From Pseudomonadota bacterium (lineage in GTDB: Bacteria; Pseudomonadota; Gammaproteobacteria; Burkholderiales; Gallionellaceae): a DNA stretch of 13,625 nt. Location: NCBI GenBank assembly GCA_021781695.1, contig JAJXWG010000023.1, positions 1-13,625 on the forward strand, in the 5' to 3' direction. A model generated the notes under the pieces. That model saw nothing but the letters and a program-made list of their open reading frames with translations, did no database searches and was not told the DNA's origin. Shown in pieces: positions 1-6,409 of the stretch (position 1 is its first letter; the number at the start of each line of letters is the position of its first letter). Made by a program: the position numbers and the translations under genes.

Positions 1-1
1 C

Positions 2-79
2 TGTTATTGCGAGGCATCAAGCAATGAGCGCGCAATGCAGCTGGTCAGAAACGTGCTGGCAAAGATTCAACTGGCCTAG
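2..79 (+). CDS. 3' end of an unidentified protein-coding gene (partial)
   Basis: This frame is open from the window edge and ends with TAG at 77-79, immediately before the ATG at 80 of the next gene. The visible tail is 25 residues and ends in a helix-like stretch, AMQLVRNVLAKIQLA. No family can be recognised from so short a piece. The abutting TAG/ATG junction is typical of translationally coupled neighbours, which is the main reason to believe it. Another frame is also open across this stretch to about position 150, so the assignment is tentative. Confidence 0.4.
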   Translation, partial: CYCEASSNERAMQLVRNVLAKIQLA

Positions 80-589
80 ATGCTTGCGCAAAATTCACCC
101 ATACACATTGGCCATCTTGCAAATGCAGGCAGAATCAACGATGCTATCCTGAAAAGCTACCTCCTGCTTGATGAGAAAGATTTCAGGCGGCGCAGCCATT
201 CCTTTGGCGGACGTTACGAGAACCTGTATCTCGATCCTGCGCATATTCCGCAGCTTGAAACCGTTCTTGACCAGGCTCAAGCATTTGCCGCTGCCCTGCT
301 AAAACTGCCCAAGCTTAAGATGGGATTCTGGTTCAACGACATGGGGCCTGGAGATGCGACGAGCAGACACGACCATGACGAATTCGACGAGCTGTTGTCA
401 GCCGTCTATTACGTGCATGTGCCGGAAAATTCGGGGAATCTCATCATTCACGATCCCCACAGCCAAACGGTAGTCACGCCTGAATCCGGCATGTATGTGT
501 TTTTTTTACCTTCTGTCCAGCATTCGGTCAGCATCAACCTGAGCAGTGCAAGACGTTTGTCGATCGGCATGAATTTCGGCCCCGCATAA
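80..589 (+). CDS. putative 2OG-Fe(II) oxygenase family protein
   Basis: This is a small 169-residue protein with the layout of a double-stranded beta-helix dioxygenase. Near residue 97 it has an iron-ligand-like HDHD segment, followed after a short gap by AVYYVHVPE (108-116), as in the uncharacterised 2OG-Fe(II) oxygenase families with an H-x-H....SxxYYV pattern. A second candidate iron ligand is H148 in PSVQHSV. Candidate 2-oxoglutarate-binding arginines are R158/R159, just before the final strand LSIGMNF. Such enzymes couple decarboxylation of 2-oxoglutarate to hydroxylation of a substrate, which cannot be named here. No signal peptide is visible, so a cytoplasmic location is expected. There is no clear Shine-Dalgarno before ATG 80. 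The start abuts the preceding TAG, so translational coupling to the upstream gene is likely. The family call rests on motif spacing only. Confidence 0.65.
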   Translation: MLAQNSPIHIGHLANAGRINDAILKSYLLLDEKDFRRRSHSFGGRYENLYLDPAHIPQLETVLDQAQAFAAALLKLPKLKMGFWFNDMGPGDATSRHDHDEFDELLSAVYYVHVPENSGNLIIHDPHSQTVVTPESGMYVFFLPSVQHSVSINLSSARRLSIGMNFGPA

Positions 590-610
590 GCCAAGTCCAC
601 GAAACGCTTG

Positions 611-632
611 AAAAGGTGATCACTAATTCACC
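611..632 (-). terminator. possible weak intrinsic terminator of the pnt operon
   Basis: Read on the - strand just after the pntB stop, there is a GGTGA/TCACC stem (632-628 pairing with 619-615) with an 8-nt loop, followed by TTTT (614-611). The stem is only 5 bp, so termination efficiency is doubtful. It lies in the 55-bp gap between convergent genes, where a terminator is expected. Confidence 0.3.
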
Positions 633-644
633 CAGCCGGTCACC

Positions 645-2033
645 TCAGGCGATCGCCTTGATGATATCCTCGACCACTTTCTTTGCATCGCCAAACACCA
701 TCATGGTCTTATCCATGTAGAAGAGGTCATTGTCCAGCCCGGCATAGCCTGTCGCCATCGAGCGCTTGACCACCAGCACGGTGCGCGCCTTGTACACATC
801 GAGTATCGGCATTCCGTAGATCGGGCTAGACTTGTCGTTCTTGGCAGCGGGATTGACCACGTCATTAGCGCCTATCACCAGCACCACATCGGTATCGGCA
901 AACTCGTTGTTGATCTCGTCCATTTCCACAACCTGCTCATAGGGCACTTCGGCCTCGGCAAGCAGAACGTTCATGTGGCCCGGCATGCGCCCGGCCACGG
1001 GATGGATCGCATAGCGAACTTTCACACCCTTCTCGGTGAGAACTTTGGACATCTCGTTGATCGCATGCTGCGCACGGGCCACCGCAAGCCCATAGCCCGG
1101 CACGATGATCACCGAATCGGCATTGCCCATCAGGAAGGCTGCATCGTCCGCGCTGCCGCTGCGATATGTCTTCTGCACGCCGTCACCTGCTGCTTCAGCC
1201 GAAGCCTCGCCGCCAAAGCCGCCCAGGATCACGTTGAAAAATGCCCGGTTCATCGCTTTGCACATGATGTAGGAAAGGATCGCACCCGAACTGCCCACCA
1301 GGGATCCCGCGATGATCAGCATGTTGTTGTTCAGCGTGAAGCCGATGCCTGCCGCAGCCCAGCCGGAATAGGAATTCAGCATGGAGACCACCACCGGCAT
1401 GTCAGCTCCCCCTATCGGCATGATCAGCAATACGCCAAGCGCCAGCGCAATCGCGGTCATGATCAGAAATGGCGTCCACGAGGGGCTCAGGAAGAAAGCG
1501 ATGCCGAATCCCAGCATCGCAATGCCCAAGAGCAGATTCAGCCAGTGCTGGCCGGCAAAGCGCAGCGGTTTTCCGGACAGTTTTCCGGACAGTTTGCCAA
1601 ATGCGATGATGGAACCGGTGAAGGTGATCGCGCCTACGAAAGTGCCGATAAAGAGTTCGATGCGGTTGCTGCTGTGCAGGCTCTCCCCCGCCAGCGCAAT
1701 GCCATAGGCGACAGGATTGTTGAATGCGGCCATCGCGACCAGTACGGCAGCCAATCCGACCAGGGAATGCATCGCCGCGACCAGTTCGGGCATCGCGGTC
1801 ATCTCGATGCGGCGCGCGACTATCGCGCCTATCGTCCCGCCCACAGCGATGGCAAGCAATATCAGGCCTACGTTATGCGTCAGGCTCAGTGTGGTCAGCA
1901 CGGCAATCGCCATGCCTGTCATGCCGAACATGTTGCCGCGCCGCGAAGAAACCGGAGAGCTCAAACCCTTGAGCGTCAGGATGAACAGCACAGCAGCGAC
2001 CAGATAGGCCAGATAAACAGAATTGGCTGACAT
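645..2033 (-). CDS. pntB: NAD(P) transhydrogenase subunit beta (PntB)
   Basis: This is the beta subunit of the proton-translocating transhydrogenase, an inner-membrane protein that uses the proton gradient to drive hydride transfer from NADH to NADP+. The 462-residue length equals that of E. coli PntB. Residues 1 to about 260 are mostly membrane helices (domain II). H89, in MPELVAAMHSLVGLA, matches the proton-channel histidine betaHis91 of E. coli. The conserved segment GGADMPVVVSMLNSYSG is also present. The C-terminal domain III binds NADP(H), with the Rossmann-like VPGYGLAVARAQHA and the family hallmark VIGANDVVNPAA. The pntAB stop TAA (2036-2034) directly precedes this ATG, and an AAGG lies upstream, so translation is coupled. 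It is the last gene of the pntAA-pntAB-pntB operon. Nothing looks broken. Confidence 0.98.
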   Translation of the reverse strand: MSANSVYLAYLVAAVLFILTLKGLSSPVSSRRGNMFGMTGMAIAVLTTLSLTHNVGLILLAIAVGGTIGAIVARRIEMTAMPELVAAMHSLVGLAAVLVAMAAFNNPVAYGIALAGESLHSSNRIELFIGTFVGAITFTGSIIAFGKLSGKLSGKPLRFAGQHWLNLLLGIAMLGFGIAFFLSPSWTPFLIMTAIALALGVLLIMPIGGADMPVVVSMLNSYSGWAAAGIGFTLNNNMLIIAGSLVGSSGAILSYIMCKAMNRAFFNVILGGFGGEASAEAAGDGVQKTYRSGSADDAAFLMGNADSVIIVPGYGLAVARAQHAINEMSKVLTEKGVKVRYAIHPVAGRMPGHMNVLLAEAEVPYEQVVEMDEINNEFADTDVVLVIGANDVVNPAAKNDKSSPIYGMPILDVYKARTVLVVKRSMATGYAGLDNDLFYMDKTMMVFGDAKKVVEDIIKAIA

Positions 2034-2330
2034 TTACTTACCCTTCTTCTTGAACATCGCCAGCATGCGCTGGGTCACCAGGAAACCGCCGAACACGTTG
2101 ATCGCGGCCAGTGCTACGGCGATCAGGCCCAGTATCGTGCCGACATCCATCTCCTGGGGTTTCGCCGCCAGCATCGCGCCTACGATGATGATGCCGGACA
2201 CCGCATTGGTCACTGCCATCAACGGGGTGTGCAGTGCGGGTGTGACATTCCAGACCACGTGATAGCCTATGAATATCGCCAGTACGAATACGGTCAGGTT
2301 CATTACAAAGGGATCTACTGCACCAGTCAT
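2034..2330 (-). CDS. pntAB: NAD(P) transhydrogenase alpha subunit, membrane part (PntAB)
   Basis: This 98-residue membrane subunit corresponds to the C-terminal third of the single-chain E. coli PntA. It has three predicted membrane helices (about 10-29, 35-55 and 64-86) and the hallmark TPALHTPLMAVTNAVSGII at 30-48. With PntB it forms the membrane proton-conducting domain II. The alpha subunit split over two genes is the arrangement known from Rhodospirillum rubrum. The start ATG at 2330 is preceded by AGGAG 8 nt upstream, and that Shine-Dalgarno overlaps the pntAA stop codon (2344-2342). The intergenic gap to pntAA is 11 bp, and the next gene starts directly after this stop. Confidence 0.96.
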   Translation of the reverse strand: MTGAVDPFVMNLTVFVLAIFIGYHVVWNVTPALHTPLMAVTNAVSGIIIVGAMLAAKPQEMDVGTILGLIAVALAAINVFGGFLVTQRMLAMFKKKGK

Positions 2331-2341
2331 GATTTTTGCTC

Positions 2342-3529
2342 CTATTTTGTGGCGGAAGGGTCGCTGCTAGGCAGCGGGGACACACCGGACATGCCCCTTG
2401 CGGGTATTGTGTCCGCAGCCGGCACAGCGCCATCCCGGCACAGCAAGGTGGCGGCGATGATGTCGTCTTCCATGTTGATATTCATCGCACCTGTCTTGTC
2501 GCACAACAGGTTGATGAAGTTGAGCAGGTTGCGCGCATATAAGGCACTGGCATCGGTTGCAACCAGGGCCGGAAGATTGGTCTCGCCCACGATGGTCACG
2601 CCATGCTTAACCACCGTTTTGCCAGCTTCCGACAATGGGCAGTTGCCGCCCGCCTCGACAGCCATGTCAACCACGACAGAACCCGGCTTCATCGACTTGA
2701 CGGTGTCTTCATGCAGCAGCACGGGTGCTGCACGGCCCGGTATCAGGGCAGTCGTGATGACGATGTCGGCCTGCTTTGCACGCTCTGCAACCAATGCCGC
2801 CTGACGCTGCATCCAGCTAGCAGGCATGGGCCTTGCATACCCGCCGACGCCCTTTGCGATCTCGCGCTCTTCGTCCGTCTCGAAAGGAACATCGATGAAT
2901 TTTGCGCCCAGCGATTCGACCTGTTCTTTTGCGGCAGGACGCACATCGGAGGCCTCAACCACTGCTCCCAGACGCTTCGCGGTAGCGATTGCCTGCAGCC
3001 CTGCAACACCCACGCCCAGTATCAGCACGCGAGCTGCCTTCACGGTGCCGGCTGCGGTCATCAGCATCGGCATGAAGCGCTGGTAAAGATTCGCGCCCAG
3101 AATCACCGCCTTGTAGCCTGCGATGTTTGCCTGGGAGGACAGCACGTCCATCGCCTGCGCGCGAGACGTGCGCGGCAGCTTCTCCATTGCAAATGCGGTG
3201 ATGCCCTGCTTCACATATGCAGCCACCTGTTCTGCCTGATAAGGATTGAGCAGGCCGACCAGCACAGTGCCAGCTCTCATTTGCCCGACTTCATCCGGAG
3301 TAGGCGCTTTCACCTTGAGCAGGATTTGCGCATCCTTGTAAAGTGTTGCCGCATCGGCAAGCTTGGCACCCGCCGATTCAAATTCTGCATCCAGATAATG
3401 CGCAGGCGCGCCTGCACCGGTTTGCACCAGCACTTCGTGACCTGTTGCGATCATTTTCTTGACCGTTTCCGGTGTCGCCGCAACACGGGTCTCGCCTGCT
3501 CGCGTTTCTGCAGGAATGCCTATCCGCAT
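2342..3529 (-). CDS. pntAA: NAD(P) transhydrogenase alpha subunit, NAD-binding part (PntAA)
   Basis: This 395-residue soluble domain I binds NAD(H) and donates hydride to domain III of PntB. It opens with RIGIPAET, typical of the alanine dehydrogenase/PntA N-terminal fold. The RQD loop that positions the nicotinamide is visible as R120, Q125 and D128 in RTSRAQAMD. The Rossmann glycine motif is G172-x-G174-x-x-G177, followed by the acidic ribose-binding segment EASDVRP. GVGGYARPM (227-235) matches the mobile loop closing over the nucleotide. The C-terminal 40 residues are a proline/serine-rich tail leading to the junction with the membrane subunit. The start is supported by AGGAG 5 nt upstream of the ATG at 3529. 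It is the first gene of the pnt operon. Confidence 0.97.
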   Translation of the reverse strand: MRIGIPAETRAGETRVAATPETVKKMIATGHEVLVQTGAGAPAHYLDAEFESAGAKLADAATLYKDAQILLKVKAPTPDEVGQMRAGTVLVGLLNPYQAEQVAAYVKQGITAFAMEKLPRTSRAQAMDVLSSQANIAGYKAVILGANLYQRFMPMLMTAAGTVKAARVLILGVGVAGLQAIATAKRLGAVVEASDVRPAAKEQVESLGAKFIDVPFETDEEREIAKGVGGYARPMPASWMQRQAALVAERAKQADIVITTALIPGRAAPVLLHEDTVKSMKPGSVVVDMAVEAGGNCPLSEAGKTVVKHGVTIVGETNLPALVATDASALYARNLLNFINLLCDKTGAMNINMEDDIIAATLLCRDGAVPAADTIPARGMSGVSPLPSSDPSATK

Positions 3530-3580
3530 GATTTCTCCTAAATGTGTGGATTTTTTATTCGTCTGTTAGATAATTTTTGC

Positions 3581-3608
3581 GGCGGCGATTATAACCTCAC
3601 TCGCCGCC
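3581..3608. repeat. 8-bp perfect inverted repeat spanning the pnt promoter
   Basis: GGCGGCGA (3581-3588) and TCGCCGCC (3601-3608) are perfect inverted copies separated by 12 bp. The -10 hexamer of the proposed pnt promoter (3588-3593) starts at the end of the left arm. The element could be an operator for a dimeric regulator, or a hairpin near the 5' end of the transcript. No known regulator can be assigned from the arms. Confidence 0.6.
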
Positions 3609-3618
3609 TGCCGGACAA
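3588..3618 (-). promoter_or_regulatory. candidate promoter of the pnt operon
   Basis: On the - strand there is a perfect TATAAT (3593-3588) about 60 bp upstream of the pntAA start. The best upstream partner is TTGTCC (3618-3613), matching TTGACA at 4 of 6 positions, but with a long 19-bp spacer. The -10 is convincing and the -35 is weak, which would fit an activator-dependent or regulated promoter. It is the only good -10 in the 127-bp gap upstream of pntAA. Confidence 0.45.
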
Positions 3619-3656
3619 TAACCACGCTATGACACATGGCAAAGTGCGCAAAAATA

Positions 3657-4034
3657 CTAGGAGAACCAGCGCAAAAAAGCGGCAGCGGCCAGCGCAACAA
3701 CGCCCAGAGCGAACAGAATGCGCCAGAGCCGCGCGTCCCATCCCTTCTTTGCATAAAGAAGGAGCGACAGGATAAAACCCAAAATGACGCAGGTGATTTT
3801 AATTATCAAAGCATCCACGGCAATGCCGTGTATGTCGGGCAGATGCTTTTCATAGAAATACGTGGTGATGCCGAACATCAACCCGCTCATCCCTTGCAGC
3901 GCCCAGATTGCCGCCACCCAGCCAGCCAGCCGGCGCTGCGGCTGCCAGAGCGCAGTGGCGGAAAGACCCACGATCGTGGCAGCGCCCAAATTATGGATGA
4001 TTTGAATCAGCGCATAAGTCAGGTTCTGCATCAC
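3657..4034 (-). CDS. four-helix membrane protein of unknown function
   Basis: This 125-residue integral membrane protein has four likely transmembrane segments, at about 7-29, 38-58, 70-94 and 104-122. Three histidines are notable: H14 within the first helix (IIHNLGA), and H64 and H69 in the loop before helix three (EKHLPDIHG). They could bind haem or a metal, but this is inference only. The frame begins with GTG (4034-4032), followed directly by ATG (4031-4029), and either could be the start. No Shine-Dalgarno is seen, and the upstream gene's TAA ends 3 bp before the GTG, so translational coupling is likely. It forms a two-gene unit with the exported protein at 4038-4391. I do not recognise a characterised family. 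Confidence 0.75.
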   Translation of the reverse strand: MMQNLTYALIQIIHNLGAATIVGLSATALWQPQRRLAGWVAAIWALQGMSGLMFGITTYFYEKHLPDIHGIAVDALIIKITCVILGFILSLLLYAKKGWDARLWRILFALGVVALAAAAFLRWFS

Positions 4035-4037
4035 ATT

Positions 4038-4391
4038 TTATTGACTGACTACCGTGACCGTTCCTTCAACTCCCGTCAGCGCATGACTGGCGGTTGCCTC
4101 CTTGACTGCGATGACATGTTTTCCGGGAGCCAGTTTCGGCAGATCTATGCTGCACGGGCAGTGACCAATGTCTCGATCGATGATGGGGTTCTGGTCGTCG
4201 ATGTAAATATGCAGATGATTGCCTGTCGGACTCAATTTGACATTGAAGTCCAGCTTGTTCAGGGCATTGCTTTGCAAAATCGCACCGTTTGCGGGAGAAG
4301 TGATGGTGATGTTGCCATCGACTGCGTAAGCAGAACTTGCAAGCACAGACAGCGCAGCGATAAAGAATTGAAAACGAGCGAGCAGTTTCAT
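4038..4391 (-). CDS. exported small beta-sandwich protein, function unknown
   Basis: The start is placed at ATG 4391 because AAGGAG lies 7 nt upstream; a longer frame from 4442 lacks this. The protein is 117 residues. Residues 1-23 form a classical Sec signal peptide with an AYA cleavage site before V24, so the mature protein is periplasmic. The mature part resembles a single Ig-like domain of about 94 residues: ITITSPANGAIL at the start, HLHIYIDD in the middle and APGKHVIAVKEA near the end. This layout is shared with domain-of-unknown-function families such as DUF4399. A GHCPC segment (76-80) plus H59, H61, H92 and H103 make a possible metal or redox site (inference). It is the first gene of a two-gene unit with the membrane protein at 3657-4034 and is divergent from mutL. 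Its promoter could not be pinned down. Confidence 0.75.
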   Translation of the reverse strand: MKLLARFQFFIAALSVLASSAYAVDGNITITSPANGAILQSNALNKLDFNVKLSPTGNHLHIYIDDQNPIIDRDIGHCPCSIDLPKLAPGKHVIAVKEATASHALTGVEGTVTVVSQ

Positions 4392-4493
4392 GGTATTACT
4401 CCTTGAACAAAGTTTTAGGATATACACGATCAATATACTCAACTACAGGCCTAGTCTGACGCTTAACAGGCAGACAAGTCAAGCCGAATATGC

Positions 4494-4520
4494 ATGACAA
4501 AACGCGAGCTCCGCTATAAT
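4494..4520 (+). promoter_or_regulatory. candidate mutL promoter
   Basis: A perfect TATAAT lies at 4515-4520, 28 bp before the mutL ATG. The best -35 is ATGACA (4494-4499), matching TTGACA at 5 of 6 positions, with a short 15-bp spacer. This would give a leader of roughly 20 nt lacking a recognisable Shine-Dalgarno. It sits in the 157-bp gap shared with the divergent gene ending at 4391. Confidence 0.55.
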
Positions 4521-4548
4521 CGCACATACACCGTTCATTTTTTCTTAC

Positions 4549-6408
4549 ATGCCTTCATCTATCCGGCTTTTATCCGAACTTCTGATCAACCAGATCGCCG
4601 CAGGCGAAGTGATCGACCGCCCCGCCGCCGCGCTGAAGGAACTGCTCGAGAACAGCCTGGATGCAGGTGCCAGCGACATCGAGGTCCAGTTGGAGAATGG
4701 CGGCATCAGGCTGCTGCAAGTGCGGGACAACGGGCGCGGCATCGCAAAGGACGAGCTTCCGCTGGCACTGATGCGCCATGCAACCAGCAAAATCGCAACG
4801 CTTGATGATCTGCAGAGTGTGTCCAGCATGGGGTTTCGCGGCGAAGCACTGGCCAGCATGGCGGCGGTGGCGCAGCTAACGCTTTCCAGTCGCTTAAGCG
4901 CAGATGAGCATGGCTGGCTGGTCGACGCACAGGATGGTTCCATCAGCGAACCAGCTCCCTGCAGCCACCCGCCCGGCACCAGCGTCAAAATCAGGGAGCT
5001 TTATTTCAATACGCCGGCAAGACGAAAATTCCTGAAATCCGAATCCACAGAATTCGCCCATTGCGAAGAAATATTCAAGCGCATCGCGCTCTCGCGACCC
5101 GATGTTTCTTTTTCGCTGCAGCACAATGGCCGCACCGTCTGGCAACTCACTACAGGGTTCAGCATTCAGGACTCAGCATCCTGGACTCAGGATGCTGCGC
5201 TAAAACGCGTTGCAGCCCTGCTGGGCGATGAGTTCTGCAAAGCAGCGGTCGGCGTATCCCGCACCGCTGCCAATCTCAGGCTGCACGGCATAGCCGCCCT
5301 CCCCGCCTATTCGCGCAGCAATCGCGATGCTCAATATTTTTTCGTCAACGGCCGCTTCGTGCGCGACAAGGTGGCAAGCCATGCACTGCGCCAGGCCTAT
5401 CAGGACATACTGCACCACCAGCGCCACCCCGCCTTTGTGCTTTTTTTGGAACTTCCCCAGGAACAGGTGGATGTGAACGTGCATCCTGCGAAGAGCGAGG
5501 TGCGCTTTCGCGAAAGCCAGGCCGTACACCAGTTCATCTTCCATGCATTGCAGGAAGTGCTGGCAGCGCCTGACAAGATTGCCAAATCGGCTGAGCTTGC
5601 GGCCCCATACATCAGACCGACTCAATTGCCGCTTGGTGCATCCCAGTTGAATGCATCCTATCGGGTATGGGAAATGCAGACAGAGGGATCAGGATCGAGG
5701 ATTGGGGATTCAGAAGTCAGAAGCCAGGAATCAGAATACAGAAATCATGACTCAGTGCTCGGCACTCAGCACTCAGCACTTAGAACTGATACCTCGTCAC
5801 TGGCTACTGACCATTATCCGGAAGCGCATCCGCTTGGCTATGCGCTGGCGCAGCTTTCTGGTGTTTATATCCTGGCTCAAAATGCGCAGGGTCTGGTCAT
5901 CGTGGACATGCACGCCGCACACGAGCGCATCGTCTACGAGAAACTGAAAACCTCGCTGGATGCTGAGCGAATTTCCACTCAGCCCCTGCTGATCCCGGTT
6001 ACCTTCGCCGCTGAAGCGCTGGACATCGCCACCGTGGAAGCAGAACAGGAAACGCTGCAGAGACTGGGGTTCGACATCGCCCCGCTCTCCCCTACCACGC
6101 TTGCGATACGCGCGATGCCGGTGCTGCTCAAACAGGCAGATGCCGAAGTTGCTGCGCGCGAGGTGTTGCATGAATTGCGCGAATATGGCGCAAGCCGCGT
6201 GCTCACCGAACGCCGCGACGAACTGCTGGCAACGCTGGCCTGCCATGGCGCGGTGCGCGCCAACAGGATTTTAAGCGTGCCCGAGATGAATTCGCTGCTG
6301 CGCGAAATGGAAAGCACCGAGCGCTCGGGTCAATGCAACCACGGACGCCCGACCTGGTTCCAGGTATCCATCAAGGAACTGGACGCGATGTTCATGCGCG
6401 GGAAATGA
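4549..6408 (+). CDS. mutL: DNA mismatch repair protein MutL (endonuclease type)
   Basis: MutL is the ATP-dependent matchmaker of mismatch repair. At 619 residues it is close to the usual family length. The N-terminal GHKL ATPase shows ELLENSLDAGA (31-41), DNGRGI (60-65) and GFRGEAL (95-101). The transducer domain shows FFVNGRFVRDK (264-274) and VDVNVHPAKSEVRF (307-320). A disordered linker runs from about 345 to 425, and the dimerisation domain starts at HPLGYALAQL. The metal-binding endonuclease motif D-x-H-A-x2-E-x4-E is present (D453, H455, E459, E464, with M for the usual Q), as are A564-C565-H566 and C596-N-H598-G-R-P. A nicking MutL, as in Neisseria and Pseudomonas, is therefore expected. 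The start MPSSIRLL fits the family; no Shine-Dalgarno is visible. Two heptanucleotide repeat arrays lie inside the gene, at residues 201-217 and 380-422, without breaking the frame. The next gene begins one base after the stop. Confidence 0.97.
   Translation: MPSSIRLLSELLINQIAAGEVIDRPAAALKELLENSLDAGASDIEVQLENGGIRLLQVRDNGRGIAKDELPLALMRHATSKIATLDDLQSVSSMGFRGEALASMAAVAQLTLSSRLSADEHGWLVDAQDGSISEPAPCSHPPGTSVKIRELYFNTPARRKFLKSESTEFAHCEEIFKRIALSRPDVSFSLQHNGRTVWQLTTGFSIQDSASWTQDAALKRVAALLGDEFCKAAVGVSRTAANLRLHGIAALPAYSRSNRDAQYFFVNGRFVRDKVASHALRQAYQDILHHQRHPAFVLFLELPQEQVDVNVHPAKSEVRFRESQAVHQFIFHALQEVLAAPDKIAKSAELAAPYIRPTQLPLGASQLNASYRVWEMQTEGSGSRIGDSEVRSQESEYRNHDSVLGTQHSALRTDTSSLATDHYPEAHPLGYALAQLSGVYILAQNAQGLVIVDMHAAHERIVYEKLKTSLDAERISTQPLLIPVTFAAEALDIATVEAEQETLQRLGFDIAPLSPTTLAIRAMPVLLKQADAEVAAREVLHELREYGASRVLTERRDELLATLACHGAVRANRILSVPEMNSLLREMESTERSGQCNHGRPTWFQVSIKELDAMFMRGK
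5150..5198 (+). repeat. heptanucleotide repeat array 1, inside mutL
   Basis: About seven tandem 7-bp units with consensus near AYTCAGS, for example GTTCAGC, ATTCAGG, ACTCAGC and ACTCAGG. The TCAG cores start at 5159, 5166, 5173 and 5187, all separated by multiples of 7. It encodes MutL residues about 201-217, between WQL and KRVAALLGDEF, where most relatives appear to have few or no residues. Confidence 0.7.
5174..5197 (+). repeat. perfect hairpin within repeat array 1
   Basis: CAGCATCCTG (5174-5183) and CAGGATGCTG (5188-5197) are exact reverse complements separated by the 4-nt loop GACT. A 10-bp perfect stem formed from inverted heptamer units within a coding region is unlikely to be required by the protein sequence alone. 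Confidence 0.85.
5686..5811 (+). repeat. heptanucleotide repeat array 2, in the mutL linker
   Basis: About 18 degenerate tandem 7-bp units, including GGATCAG, GATTCAG, AAGTCAG, GAATCAG, GACTCAG and two identical CACTCAG copies. All seven TCAG tetranucleotides in the interval start at 5689, 5710, 5717, 5731, 5752, 5766 and 5773, giving spacings of 21, 7, 14, 21, 14 and 7. It encodes MutL residues about 380-422 of the linker between the ATPase and dimerisation halves. It includes TQHSAL (406-411), the peptide a perfect CTCAGCA array would give. Confidence 0.8.
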
Positions 6409-6409
6409 A

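Noticed and set aside
1569..1592. Perfect 12-bp tandem duplication in pntB (two copies of TTTTCCGGACAG)
   Set aside because: It encodes KLSGKLSG, and PntB proteins such as that of E. coli have a similar segment of the same length here. It is not an insertion, and the period is 12, not 7.
975..2030. Long + strand open frame (351 codons) opposite pntB
   Set aside because: It is antisense to a clearly conserved gene, has a low-complexity composition rich in H, R and Q, and resembles no family. It is a shadow of codon bias in pntB.
2603..3541. Long + strand open frame (312 codons) opposite pntAA
   Set aside because: Rich in C, H and R without any recognisable domain, and fully antisense to pntAA. 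Treated as a shadow.
4392..4442. 17-codon N-terminal extension of the exported protein
   Set aside because: The strong AAGGAG before ATG 4391 and the clean signal peptide beginning there show that translation starts at 4391.
4436..4482. Possible further heptamer array upstream of mutL
   Set aside because: Some CTAG/GTCT-like words occur, but spacing is not consistently a multiple of 7. The evidence is too weak to call.
5686..5811. CRISPR-like array in mutL
   Set aside because: Units are 7 bp, directly tandem and degenerate, without spacers; no cas genes are present.
4549..6408. mutL as a pseudogene broken by repeats
   Set aside because: The frame is continuous from start to stop, and all ATPase and endonuclease motifs are present at normal spacing.
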